Assembly: GCF_014645195.1 (NCBI RefSeq)
Contig: NZ_BMLK01000032.1
Span: 1-33,378 of the forward strand
Direction: 5' to 3'
Length of the DNA: 33,378 bases
From: Novosphingobium indicum
Lineage (GTDB): Bacteria; Pseudomonadota; Alphaproteobacteria; Sphingomonadales; Sphingomonadaceae
Shown here in pieces: positions 9,461 through 17,753 of this stretch; positions within the stretch are counted from its first letter, which is position 1, and each line of letters begins with the position of its first letter. Under the pieces are notes generated by a model, which worked only from the letters and a program-made list of their open reading frames with translations, made no database searches and had not been told where the DNA came from. The translations under genes were made by a program, and so were the position numbers.

Positions 9461-9574
9461 CCGCCCATTGACGCGTTAAGCCGTCCCAAAGAGCTGACAC
9501 ATAGCTGGACTTTCAGTTTCTGTCCCCCGTCATTGAAGCATCCGCTGGCATTTGCCCTTCCTGCCGAATGGCTG

Positions 9575-10292
9575 TCAATCAGCCGAGCCAGCCGATGCGC
9601 GCGCGAAGTGTCCGCGCGCGCGCTTGCTAAAGGCTGTGCTGAAGGCGCTGACGAACTCATAGCCGTTCTGCTCGGCGATGCGGGCCAGTGAATTGGCGCC
9701 CCTTGCCAAGGCGTCATTGCAAGGGTCATTCGCCAGCACGCGAGCTATTCGATCGGGGCGCAACCCTGAGTTTCAGCGAAGCGCACCGCAAAGGCAGATC
9801 GCGACATGCCGGCGATCCCTGCAAGACCGGCCACCTTCCAGCCTTGCCGGACATCTGCATAGATCGCGCGCAGGAGACGAGCCGGCAATGGATCGCGCAA
9901 ATCCTTGAGCAGGCCTGCCTGTACTGCATCGTTTGCAATGCCTTGACCAGCAGTGCCTCCAGCATGCTCTGGATGATGACCCCCCTTCCGGGATAGTCGG
10001 ACATGCATTCTTCGGACAGCAGCTGAATGAATCGCCCGAACCGGGTACCCCGACCCTGCGCAGCCGGGACCTAAATGAGGCCGGGCAGCAAACCGAACAG
10101 AAGCGGCGCGTTGACCCGTTCGAAGGCGAAACTGCCACCAAACGAGACGAAATCCGGTTTACCCTCCTGCTGTCCATGTCGAACGGCCTCGTCGCGCGGT
10201 TCGAAGAGACCGCATTCGACCTCCGGATCGCTATACAACGCAAATGCCGGCGTTAGAAAGTCGCCTTCCTGCAGCCTTAACGTACGCGCCCC
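9575..10292 (-). pseudogene. AraC-family transcriptional regulator with cupin N-terminus, broken
   Basis: Read on the minus strand, a cupin-type AraC N-terminus is clear (LQEGDFLTPAFALYSDPEVE, DFVSFGGSFAFERVNAP, LLFGLLPGLI). It is interrupted by an in-frame TAG near 10074. The frame then resumes (TRFGRFIQLLSEECMSDYPG, then IIQSMLEALLVKALQTM). A frameshift near 9915 leads to LLRAIYADVRQGWKVAGLAG and MSRSAFAVRFAETQG, and a further shift near 9760 leads to SLARIAEQNGYEFVSAFSTA. One nonsense codon plus about two frameshifts spread the domains over different frames. The extreme N-terminus is missing, replaced by the neighbouring peroxidase remnant. Regulators of this class often control nearby oxidoreductases. 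Confidence 0.75.
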
Positions 10293-10295
10293 GGG

Positions 10296-10740
10296 TCACT
10301 TTTCAGTGGCAATCAACATCGAACGCACACCTTCGCTGGCGCGGCGAGTGAGCGAACTGGAATAGGCAGCCGAAGGCGCCATGCCGGTGGGAAGAATCGT
10401 CGGATCGAAAACCTCGTCGCGGCAATTGCCGGACGCTTCGGGCACGGTCTTGTCGATGACGAGCGTGCCGACGTCGACGGTACGGCGGCCTTCCGGCCAA
10501 GCTTCTGTCGCCTTGTCGGTAACGTCACCAGTTTCGGCTATGCTCACGATCAGATGCCAGCGGGCGGGCCTGTCGGCGAGGCGCTTCAAGGTGCGCTCGA
10601 ACACGGCATTTCGAGGCAGTTCACCAAGGTACGCTTGTCGAGCGCGACCAGCGGATCTTCGGGAAGCATCGCCTAGCGCACGAAGCGCGTCACACCCCGG
10701 GCATTGGTGAAGCGCAACGCGTTCTTCGTTCCTTTCGTGA
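10296..10740 (-). pseudogene. Catalase-family (SrpA-like) peroxidase remnant, C-terminal half
   Basis: Minus-strand segments match the C-terminal half of small catalase-related peroxidases: NALRFTNARGVTRFVR, an in-frame TAG, MLPEDPLVALDK, a frame change, then RWHLIVSIAETGDV, AWPEGRRTVDVGTLVIDKTV and DEVFDPTILPTGMAPS. After PTGMAPS the usual SDDPxLxxRS block is missing and the reading continues AAYSSSLTRRA, which suggests a small internal deletion. The heme pocket half of the protein is absent. At least one nonsense codon, one frameshift and one deletion make it non-functional. It abuts the AraC pseudogene on the same strand; the pair may once have formed one locus. Confidence 0.65.
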
Positions 10741-10796
10741 ACTCGCTCCAACGAACCTGACGATCTAAAGCGGCAGGTTCATGTCATGGCAAACCA

Positions 10797-11111
10797 CGGC
10801 GGTCATTGATTCAAAACAGAATCACTATCCGCACTTCCTACCTTGCCGCCGCACATGCGCCAACCGGCGCCCAAAGTGCTCATAGCTGGCCGCAGCGGCA
10901 TACTCATTGCGATGAAGTCGCAAATCGGGACCTGGCTCACTTTCACCTCCGCGCTTTATCGAACGCAGCCGCGCAAAGGCCAGCGTTGACAGGCCATAGC
11001 GAAACACCTAGCTGTTACTGCAAATGATTCGCATTAGAATAATATCTGATGACAAGCAGTTCAGCTCCCATGTTGTTTTCGAGCGGAATGCCTGAAGGGG
11101 AACGGAAGACC
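10797..11111. other. Gene-free stretch before the PepSY gene
   Basis: No convincing gene is seen in the first 220 bases on either strand; a minus-strand open frame at 10825-11007 has no family features I recognise. The right part holds the Fur-type operator (11021-11038) and the leader of the PepSY gene. Confidence 0.4.
11021..11038. promoter_or_regulatory. Fur-type operator upstream of PepSY/ApbE operon
   Basis: The bases aatgattcgcatta (11023-11036) form a near-palindrome resembling the Fur box (AATGA...TCATT). Its reverse complement, taatgcgaatcatt, occurs exactly at 14744-14757 before the receptor gene. Two identical 14-mers in front of two divergent-function but iron-related transcription units in the same orientation strongly suggest one shared regulator, most likely Fur. 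Confidence 0.75.
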
Positions 11112-11783
11112 ATGCAATCACCGTCCTCTTCGCTTGCAGCCGTCCACCGTTCGGCTTCGGGCGAGCCCGCTGCCGCACAGCCCCGCACCGGCTTCTGGAA
11201 GCGGCAGTTGCGACAATGGCACTGGATCAGTTCCGCCTTGTGCCTAGCTTTCGTCACGCTCTTTGCGATCACGGGAATCACCCTCAACCATGCAGGCACT
11301 TTCGAAGCGGAGGGTGCAAGCGCCGTCGCCGAATACGACCTTCCACAAGACCTGACCGACAGGCTTGCGCGGCTTGAAGGCGAGGTCATGATCCCCGGCG
11401 GTCTGGCCTCCCGTATCCATGCACAGACCGGCGTCGATGTCTCCGGCGTTCCGGGCCGTGCGGAGTACGGGGAAATCGCGTTCGATCTGGCGCGGCCGGG
11501 GCGCGATGCTAATCTCGTCATCGCGCTCGGCGAAAGGCGAGCCTACCACGAAGAGATCGACCGGGGCGCGATCGCCATGCTCAACGATCTGCACAAGGGC
11601 CGCAATGCCGGCCCGGCATGGTCCCTCCTGATCGATCTGGCCGCGGCCTGCTTCATCGTTTTCGGGCTTACCGGGTTCGGGCTGTTGTGGCTTCAGGCCC
11701 GATCGCGCCCGTCGACCTGGCCGCTGACGAGCTTCGGGCTCGTGCTGCCGCTGATCGCCTACATCCTTTTCGTCCACATCTAG
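11112..11783 (+). CDS. PepSY-associated membrane protein (siderophore-reductase-like)
   Basis: About 223 residues. I place the start at ATG 11112, after GAAGGGGA (11094-11101). Upstream in-frame ATGs at 11049, 11070 and 11088 lack a good ribosome binding site, and the first lies only about 10 bases from the Fur-type operator. Three membrane helices are visible: one following RQWHWISSALC and ending TLNHAG, one in LLIDLAAACFIVFGLTGFGL, and one at the C-terminus ending LFVHI. The RxWH and NH histidines of helix 1 and the H in LNDLHKGR are positioned like heme ligands in PepSY-TM/FoxB-type siderophore reductases. It is the first gene of a tight operon with DUF2271, ApbE and a flavoprotein reductase, and probably carries electrons to periplasmic ferric chelates. 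Confidence 0.8.
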   Translation: MQSPSSSLAAVHRSASGEPAAAQPRTGFWKRQLRQWHWISSALCLAFVTLFAITGITLNHAGTFEAEGASAVAEYDLPQDLTDRLARLEGEVMIPGGLASRIHAQTGVDVSGVPGRAEYGEIAFDLARPGRDANLVIALGERRAYHEEIDRGAIAMLNDLHKGRNAGPAWSLLIDLAAACFIVFGLTGFGLLWLQARSRPSTWPLTSFGLVLPLIAYILFVHI

Positions 11784-11795
11784 GAGCATGTTCCA

Positions 11796-12290
11796 ATGCG
11801 CCCGTCGCCCTACTTCGCCCTCGCCGCCATTGCTCTGCCGACGCCCGCGCTGGCTCAGACCGGCACGGTAACGCTGGAGATCCCCAAGCTTTCGGACAGC
11901 CCCTATCGCAAGCCTTATGTCGCGGTCTGGCTCGAGAACGCGTCCGGCAAGCAGGTTGGTGTAGCCGGCGTCCTCTATGATCAGGCCAAGATCGGCCTGC
12001 GCTGGCTGCCCGAACTGCGCACGTGGTGGCGCAAGGCCGGCCGGGCAATGGATATGCCCGCCGACGGGATTTCGATGCCCACGCGCGGGCCCGGGCGCAA
12101 CACGATCGTTCTGGACGATCTGAAATCGCTTCCGAACGGCCGTTACAGTGTGGTCGTCGAAGCAGCGCGAGAAAAAGGCGGGCGCGAACTGGTGAAAGTG
12201 CCTTTCACGTTGCAGTCAGGCAAGGCGGTGCAGGCATCGGCGCGCGGTTCGCGCGAGCTAGGCGAGGTCAGCGTCGCCATCGAGCGCTGA
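11796..12290 (+). CDS. DUF2271-domain periplasmic protein
   Basis: A 164-residue protein with a signal peptide (MRPSPYFALAAIALPTPALA, cleavage near 20). The mature part (TVTLEIPKLSDSPYRKPYVA, VWLENASGK, LPELRTWWRK) matches DUF2271, a small beta-sandwich family that regularly sits beside PepSY and ApbE genes in iron-linked clusters. Its biochemical role is not established. AGGAG overlapping the stop of the PepSY gene serves as its ribosome binding site, and ApbE begins five bases after its stop codon. I see no flavinylation motif of the D-x-x-(S/T)-G-A-(S/T) type in it. Confidence 0.85.
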   Translation: MRPSPYFALAAIALPTPALAQTGTVTLEIPKLSDSPYRKPYVAVWLENASGKQVGVAGVLYDQAKIGLRWLPELRTWWRKAGRAMDMPADGISMPTRGPGRNTIVLDDLKSLPNGRYSVVVEAAREKGGRELVKVPFTLQSGKAVQASARGSRELGEVSVAIER

Positions 12291-12295
12291 GCGCC

Positions 12296-13351
12296 ATGCA
12301 CAACACCGCTTCCGCCGCTGCCACCCACGTCGCGAACGACATGCTGTTGTTCCTGCAGCCGGACATCGCGCCGATCGACAACCTGCCCGCAGGCAGGGAG
12401 CTCAGCTTCGGAGGACCGGCATTCGGCACCACATGGTCGGTACGTCTGGTGATGAAGGGACAGACGGGCCCGGCGCGGCTGCTGCAACGCCGCGAAGCGT
12501 TGCAACGGCAGTGCGAATCCGTGCTCGCGCTGATCGATCAGCAGATGAGCTTGTGGATTCCGGAGTCGCACATCAGCCGCTACAACGGTCTGGCCGACGG
12601 GCAATCCATGCCTTTGCCCGAGCCGATGCGGGGCCTCGTGATTGAAGCGATGGCCTTGCACCGCGAAACGCACGGCGCCTTCGATCCCTTCATAGGCGAA
12701 GCAACCGACCTGTGGGGTTTCGGCCCTGTCGCCGTACCGGAAGGATTGCCTGCGGGCAAAACCCTGCACGCATTACGCGCGCGGCGCGCCAACACGCGAC
12801 CGGACTTCACCGGCGGCCATCTCGTGCGCAAAGCAGGCCATGCGCTCGACTTGTGCGGGATTGCCAAAGGCTATGCCGTCGATCTGATTGCGGAGCGCAT
12901 GCTGGGCGAGCACGATGTCGCCTCCGTCCTCGTCGAAGTCGGTGGCGAAATAAAAGGCCACGGTGTCAAGAACAACGGCATGCCTTGGTGGGTGGACCTG
13001 CAATGGCCCGACATTGGCAGCGACATCCGGCTGCGCGTGGCGCTGCACGGCTGGGCCTGCGCCTCTTCCGGCACCGGCGAGCGCTATTTCGAGTTAGGGC
13101 ACAGGCGCTACTCGCACGCCATCGATCCGGTCAGCGCGGAGCCCGTGCATCGCGACCTTGGCGGCGTGGCCGTTCTCGATCCTCTGTGCTGGCGCGCCGA
13201 TGCGCTTGCCACGGCGCTGCTGGTTGCAGGCCGCGAGCGGGCGATCGCACTGGCGGAGCGGCTGTCGCTTCCCTGCGTTCTGCACTCCGCACCGGAAAGC
13301 CAACCACCCTATTACAGCTCCGCCCTGCAACGCTGGCTGAGCGATGACTGA
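12296..13351 (+). CDS. apbE: FAD:protein FMN transferase
   Basis: A 351-residue ApbE-family enzyme, which in general moves FMN from FAD onto a Ser/Thr of extracytosolic redox proteins. Family motifs are intact: MSLWIPESHISRYN, HGAFDPFIGEATDLWGFGP, ALDLCGIAKGYAVDLIAERM, VEVGGEIKGHG and YSHAIDPVSAEP. The start at ATG 12296 lies five bases after the DUF2271 stop. Unusually, no classical lipoprotein or Sec signal is apparent; the N-terminus is a short, mostly polar leader. It overlaps the next gene by eight bases. An obvious substrate with a flavinylation motif was not found among the neighbours, so the target is probably encoded elsewhere or uses a variant motif. Confidence 0.92.
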   Translation: MHNTASAAATHVANDMLLFLQPDIAPIDNLPAGRELSFGGPAFGTTWSVRLVMKGQTGPARLLQRREALQRQCESVLALIDQQMSLWIPESHISRYNGLADGQSMPLPEPMRGLVIEAMALHRETHGAFDPFIGEATDLWGFGPVAVPEGLPAGKTLHALRARRANTRPDFTGGHLVRKAGHALDLCGIAKGYAVDLIAERMLGEHDVASVLVEVGGEIKGHGVKNNGMPWWVDLQWPDIGSDIRLRVALHGWACASSGTGERYFELGHRRYSHAIDPVSAEPVHRDLGGVAVLDPLCWRADALATALLVAGRERAIALAERLSLPCVLHSAPESQPPYYSSALQRWLSDD

Positions 13352-14684
13352 GGCCCCGCTGCGCATGAGCGACGATCCGGCCCATTGGGCCATTGCGGCC
13401 GGCCTGGTGGCCCTGTGGCTGCTGCTAAGCTGGCGGTGGCTGCGCAATCCTGCCACCGGACCGGTCGCAGCAGGGCAGTGCCTCGTCGTCTATGCTTCGC
13501 AGACGGGGCATGCCGAGGACCTTGCCCGCGAAACGCATCACCGTCTCCGCGCCGCGCTTGAAGACGTACACCTGTTCACAGCAGACCGGGTCACGGCACC
13601 GATCCTGGCGGCGGCGGAACGGATCTACTTCATCGTTTCGACGACCGGCGAAGGCGACGCGCCGGACAACGCGCGCCACCTGGACGCCATGATAACGCGG
13701 GACAGTGTGGATCTGTCGGATACGCAGGTCAGCGTGCTGGCGCTGGGCGACCGGCGCTACACACAGTTTTGCGCCTTCGGAAACCGCGTCCGGGCGTGGG
13801 CGGAACGCATGGGCGCGCGCATTTCCGGGTTCGTGACCGTCGACGATCTGGCGCCTGCCGATCTGGCCGAATGGAACCGGATTCTCTCGCGTGAGGGCTT
13901 CGCGGCTCATGCCGAAACGCCGGTCGCTTCTGCCTCGTCCTGGCATGTCGCATCCTGCAAGCAGGTTGCCCCGGCCGCCTTCGATGCAAGCAGCATGCAG
14001 ACCAGCGATGGCCTTTATCGCCTATCCCTCGTCCCCGAAGGCGGCGCCCCGCCGGACTGGGAAATCGGCGACCTGTTCGAACTGCGCACGCCCGACGGGC
14101 ACATCCGCGACTATTCGATCGCAAACCGTCCGGGCGCCGGCGAGGTGCAACTCTTCGTCCGCCGCGTGATGGACAACGGCATTCCCGGCCGGGGCTCTGG
14201 CCTGCTTACCGAGGCCGAGCCCGGCCGTACGCATGTGACAGGTCGTATCCGCGAACACCGGCTGTTTCGCCCCGCGACCGGCCATGGTCCGATCCTTGCC
14301 ATCGGCGCCGGATCGGGCTGGGCCGGCCTGCGCCCGCACCTTGCCCATGCCATGGCGGAGAGCCGGCCTTGCTGGCTTGTCTTTGGAGAGCGCACACCAG
14401 CTGGCACCGACGCCCTGCTGGCCGAAATGCAGGAATGGCACCAGGATGGCGGCCTGCAGCGGCTGGAGTTAGCGTTCTCGCGTCAGGACGGTCGACGCGT
14501 GCAGGATATCATCGCTGACAAGGCGAAGGACATCGCTGCATTCCTGGGCAACGAAGGTTGCATCGTCCTGTGCGGCCGGCTGGCCATGGGCGAAGCCTGC
14601 CTGGCTGCCCTGCGCGACGTGCTGGGCGCGGAGTGGATGGATCAGGCGAAAGCAACCGGCCGCCTGCGCTGCGACTTCTACTAA
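13344..14684 (+). CDS. Membrane-anchored flavodoxin / ferredoxin-NADP-reductase-type flavoprotein (CysJ-like)
   Basis: 446 residues. One N-terminal membrane helix (about 15-33) is followed by a flavodoxin domain binding FMN (CLVVYASQTGHAEDLARE, STTGEGDAPDNARH, LALGDRRYTQFCAFG) and then an FAD/NADPH reductase part (RDYSIANRPG, GPILAIGAGSGWAGLRPHL, LVFGERTPAGTDALL, CIVLCGRLAMG). This is the layout of sulfite reductase flavoprotein and P450-reductase relatives, here tethered to the inner membrane. It most likely takes electrons from cytoplasmic NADPH and hands them to the PepSY protein for extracytosolic reduction. The gene overlaps apbE by eight bases and ends the four-gene operon. Confidence 0.87.
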   Translation: MTEAPLRMSDDPAHWAIAAGLVALWLLLSWRWLRNPATGPVAAGQCLVVYASQTGHAEDLARETHHRLRAALEDVHLFTADRVTAPILAAAERIYFIVSTTGEGDAPDNARHLDAMITRDSVDLSDTQVSVLALGDRRYTQFCAFGNRVRAWAERMGARISGFVTVDDLAPADLAEWNRILSREGFAAHAETPVASASSWHVASCKQVAPAAFDASSMQTSDGLYRLSLVPEGGAPPDWEIGDLFELRTPDGHIRDYSIANRPGAGEVQLFVRRVMDNGIPGRGSGLLTEAEPGRTHVTGRIREHRLFRPATGHGPILAIGAGSGWAGLRPHLAHAMAESRPCWLVFGERTPAGTDALLAEMQEWHQDGGLQRLELAFSRQDGRRVQDIIADKAKDIAAFLGNEGCIVLCGRLAMGEACLAALRDVLGAEWMDQAKATGRLRCDFY

Positions 14685-14706
14685 ACATCCTATTCTCCAT
14701 TTTCAT

Positions 14707-14724
14707 ATTGCGACTCATTAGCGT
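14707..14724. promoter_or_regulatory. Second, weaker Fur-type box
   Basis: The bases ttgcgactcattagcgtt (14708-14725) match the neighbouring box (atgcgaatcattagcgtt) at most positions, and both are followed by agcgtt. The two copies lie 37 bases apart centre to centre, a spacing that suits cooperative repressor binding over the promoter. Confidence 0.55.
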
Positions 14725-14742
14725 TATGTTAGTTGCAATAAT

Positions 14743-14761
14743 ATAATGCGAATCATTAGCG
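14743..14761. promoter_or_regulatory. Fur-type operator before the third TonB receptor
   Basis: TAATGCGAATCATTA (14744-14758) has perfect five-base arms (TAATG / CATTA). Its first 14 bases are the reverse complement of the operator at 11023-11036. The ATG at 14746 falls inside this box, which argues that it is not the true start of the downstream receptor. Confidence 0.75.
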
Positions 14762-14802
14762 TTGATTCGTCTGGTCAATCGGGCAACCCAAGGGGGAATT
14801 CA

Positions 14803-16842
14803 GTGACTTTCAAATCCAGTTTCATGGCGGCCATGCGCGTATCGGTCGCGGCATGTGCGTTGCTCTCGGTTCAGGGCGTAGCCATGGCACAGGACGCCGA
14901 GCCATCGGCAGAGGAACGGGACGAGGTTGAAGCCGCGGACGGGGAGTTCCTGGGCACTATCGACATCGGCGAAAGCACCCGCGCGATCCGCACCGACACA
15001 GCAACTGCCATCACCGTCATAGACCGCTCCGAAATCGAGGATCGTCAGGCCAATACCATTGCCGAGCTTCTGGATTCGGTGCCCGGCGTCACGCTGATCA
15101 ACGGCTCAACGCCGATCGGGTCAGGCATCAACATTCGCGGTTTCGGCGCAAACGGCACGTACGGCACCGACCAGAAAGTCCTGATCCTGATCGATGGGGC
15201 GACCAGCGGTTCGGAAGAACTCTACCGCATCGGCACCCAGTTGTTCACCGATCCCCTGCTCTACAAGCGGGCCGAAGTGATCCGCGGCACTGTGGGCAGC
15301 TTCGAATATGGTTCCGGCGTCGTCGGCGGCGTGGTTCGACTGGAATCCAGCGATGCCTACGATTATCTCGGCGGCCAGACCGGGATCACGCTCAACCAGA
15401 ACCTGTCAGGTTACTCCAACAGGAACGGCTTCTCCACGTCCACCACGATCGCGGCGATGCCGAGCGAGCACTTCGAGTTCCTTGCCAACTACAGCTACCG
15501 CGAAGGCGGGACGCAGAAGGATGGACACGGCGACCGGATCGAGAACAGCGAGTTCTCGCTGCCGAGCTACCTTGTGAAAGGCGCGATCCACTTTGGCGCA
15601 GACAACGCCCACACCATCGAGGCCAGCTATAGCCAGACCGAAACAACCGAGCGCGACAAGCCCTATGACAGCTTCGGAACGAGCGGCGGCGCTTTCGGCA
15701 ATGTCGATCGCGACACCACTTCGAAGACACTGATCCTGGGCTACTTCTACAACCCGATCGGGAACGATGCGATCGACCTGAGCCTCGTCTACACCTTCGC
15801 GGATCAGGACATCGATCAGGAATATATCGAAGGCAGTTCCCCGTTCGCGCCGCCAGGTGGTTTCCCGGTAGTCAGCGCAGACCAGAGCTACGAAACGTCC
15901 AAGATCACGCTCAAGAACGCAGCGCGCTTCCAGACCGGATCGATCCGGCATCATCTGCGCGCAGGCCTGGAATACATCAACAAGGACCGCCTCGACGCTG
16001 AATCCGCACCGGGCGGCAATGACAAGCGCATGGCCGCTTTTGCCGTCGATGAAATTTCCCTCTTCCGCGGATTCACGATCACGCCGGCAGCACGCTGGGA
16101 GACTTCGACCGTCAAGGGCACACTCGATGACGGGACCCGCGTGAGCTACACCAACGAAGCGCTGATGGGCGGCATTTCGGCCCGTTACGAGCTGCCCTTC
16201 GGTCTCGCGGCCTTCGGTAGCTGGGCCCGCACCAAGAGCCTGCCGATCCTCGACGATCTCGAAAACGAAATCTACATGATGCAACCCGAAAAGGGCGAAA
16301 CCTGGGAGGCCGGCGCTTCCTTCGGCCGGATCGGCATCTTCACGCCCGACGACCAGTTCGCGATCAAGGTCAATTACTACGACACCGACCTGACGGACAA
16401 CACGTCCTACTCCGGCGTGCTCGAGATATACCTCCAAGGCGTCGAAATCGAAGCCTCCTACGCGACGGCGAGCGGCTTCTATGCGGACTTCAACGGCAAC
16501 ATCGTCGATGGCAAACGCCTGCTCACCGATGGCGTCATCAACGACTGGACCAACCTTCCCGCCAACACTTACCAGCTGGCGATCGGCAAGCGGTTCGGAA
16601 AACTGGTCGATGTGCGCTGGGAAGGCGTGCTGGCCGAAGACCTGAACACCAATGGCGAGATTGCCGAAGGGTACGACGTGCACAATCTGCGCGCTTCGTT
16701 CTCCCCCAACGTCGGCCTGTTCAAGAACTTCACCCTTCGCCTGAGCGTCGAGAACATCTTCGACAGCTACTACACCCCCGCGCTCGCCACGCGGCCGGCG
16801 CCGGGGCGCAATTTCAAGGGAGCCATATCGCTGCAATTCTGA
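14803..16842 (+). CDS. TonB-dependent receptor, iron-chelate type
   Basis: 679 residues if started at GTG 14803, which follows AAGGGGGAA. The in-frame ATG 14746 lies inside the Fur-type box and would add 19 residues with no signal character; ATG 14824 is another option. The signal peptide runs through MAAMRVSVAACALLSVQGVA to AMAQ. The plug is typical (TATAITVIDRSEIEDRQANT, NIRGFGANGTYGTDQKVL, VGSFEYGSGVVGGVVRL), and the barrel ends in the canonical aromatic, FKGAISLQF. There is no STN domain. The two Fur-type boxes upstream and the TonB gene downstream point to uptake of a ferric chelate. It is not closely related to the receptor pair at 2069 and 6241. Confidence 0.92.
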   Translation: MTFKSSFMAAMRVSVAACALLSVQGVAMAQDAEPSAEERDEVEAADGEFLGTIDIGESTRAIRTDTATAITVIDRSEIEDRQANTIAELLDSVPGVTLINGSTPIGSGINIRGFGANGTYGTDQKVLILIDGATSGSEELYRIGTQLFTDPLLYKRAEVIRGTVGSFEYGSGVVGGVVRLESSDAYDYLGGQTGITLNQNLSGYSNRNGFSTSTTIAAMPSEHFEFLANYSYREGGTQKDGHGDRIENSEFSLPSYLVKGAIHFGADNAHTIEASYSQTETTERDKPYDSFGTSGGAFGNVDRDTTSKTLILGYFYNPIGNDAIDLSLVYTFADQDIDQEYIEGSSPFAPPGGFPVVSADQSYETSKITLKNAARFQTGSIRHHLRAGLEYINKDRLDAESAPGGNDKRMAAFAVDEISLFRGFTITPAARWETSTVKGTLDDGTRVSYTNEALMGGISARYELPFGLAAFGSWARTKSLPILDDLENEIYMMQPEKGETWEAGASFGRIGIFTPDDQFAIKVNYYDTDLTDNTSYSGVLEIYLQGVEIEASYATASGFYADFNGNIVDGKRLLTDGVINDWTNLPANTYQLAIGKRFGKLVDVRWEGVLAEDLNTNGEIAEGYDVHNLRASFSPNVGLFKNFTLRLSVENIFDSYYTPALATRPAPGRNFKGAISLQF

Positions 16843-16904
16843 CGCGGCGCCGCTCAAGCGGAGCTGCTGGACAGGCTCGCGCCGAAACTTGGGAAGTCTA
16901 GCCG

Positions 16905-17660
16905 ATGTATCGATCGTTCAGCACGACATGGACAAAGGAGCGGTTCGTTTCGACGGCTGCCTCCGTGCTCATCAATCTCGGCATCGCCGCGACATTCGTC
17001 GGACTGACCAGCGGCGGCGCGAAGAAGCTGGATCCCCGCCCCGCACTGACCGTGATCGCGCTGGGGACCGGCCATTCCGACAACGACAGCGATGCCGAAG
17101 CCAAAACTGCCGCTGCGGCATCGCCGCCCTCCCCCTCCGCCGAGCAGCAAGAAAGCAAACAGCACAAGATGGAGGCTTCCCGGATCGTTCTGCACCATCA
17201 AGCGGAGCAAAGCGCCGACACGGACGAAGATGCGTCGGAACAGGTACAGGAAATCGACCTGGCCCTGACCAGTGCCATGCCGCCAGCTACGCAGGTATTC
17301 GCCCCTGCCCCGCCGCATAGGACCGAAACGGCAACCGCCCAAGGCGCAGCGGAAGCCGGGGAAGACGAAAACGCGGCCAGGAGCAGTGCAGCCGGCAACG
17401 GGGTAGCGGCAAAATACGCTGCGGCCGTGCGGCGCCATCTCATGCGACATCGACGGCACAACACGGTCGGGGCCGGCTCGGCCTATGTCCATTTTACCGT
17501 TCAGGCGAACGGGCACTGCCGCAACGTGGAAATCGCCCGATCATCGGGCTCCTCGCAGTTCGACCGCGCAGCGATTCAGATGGTCCGCCGCGCGGTGCCG
17601 TTTCCCCGGCCCCCGGAAGGTCTGAGCCGCAGCTTCAACTTCGAAATCACGGGCACCTGA
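16905..17660 (+). CDS. TonB-family energy-transducing protein
   Basis: 251 residues. One N-terminal membrane anchor (about 14-37) is followed by a long low-complexity periplasmic linker rich in Ala, Glu and Gln but poor in the Pro-Lys/Pro-Glu repeats of classical TonB. A C-terminal TonB domain spans about 165-248 (AKYAAAVRRHLMRHRRHN, AYVHFTVQANGHCRNVEIAR, SSQFDRAAIQMVRRAVPFP). It would couple proton-motive force to the receptor just upstream, 62 bases away. ExbB and ExbD are not in the window, so it must borrow those of another system. Confidence 0.88.
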   Translation: MYRSFSTTWTKERFVSTAASVLINLGIAATFVGLTSGGAKKLDPRPALTVIALGTGHSDNDSDAEAKTAAAASPPSPSAEQQESKQHKMEASRIVLHHQAEQSADTDEDASEQVQEIDLALTSAMPPATQVFAPAPPHRTETATAQGAAEAGEDENAARSSAAGNGVAAKYAAAVRRHLMRHRRHNTVGAGSAYVHFTVQANGHCRNVEIARSSGSSQFDRAAIQMVRRAVPFPRPPEGLSRSFNFEITGT

Positions 17661-17753
17661 TGATGCCCACCAGAGCGGGCACAGGCGTCTTCCCACACCG
17701 AAACCGGACATCGATCCGACAACCAATCCCCATTTCCTGAGGAGGGCAGAGAC

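Noticed and set aside
10825..11007. 60-codon minus-strand open frame between the peroxidase remnant and the Fur-type operator
   Set aside because: No recognisable family, no good ribosome binding site, and it lies in decayed DNA.
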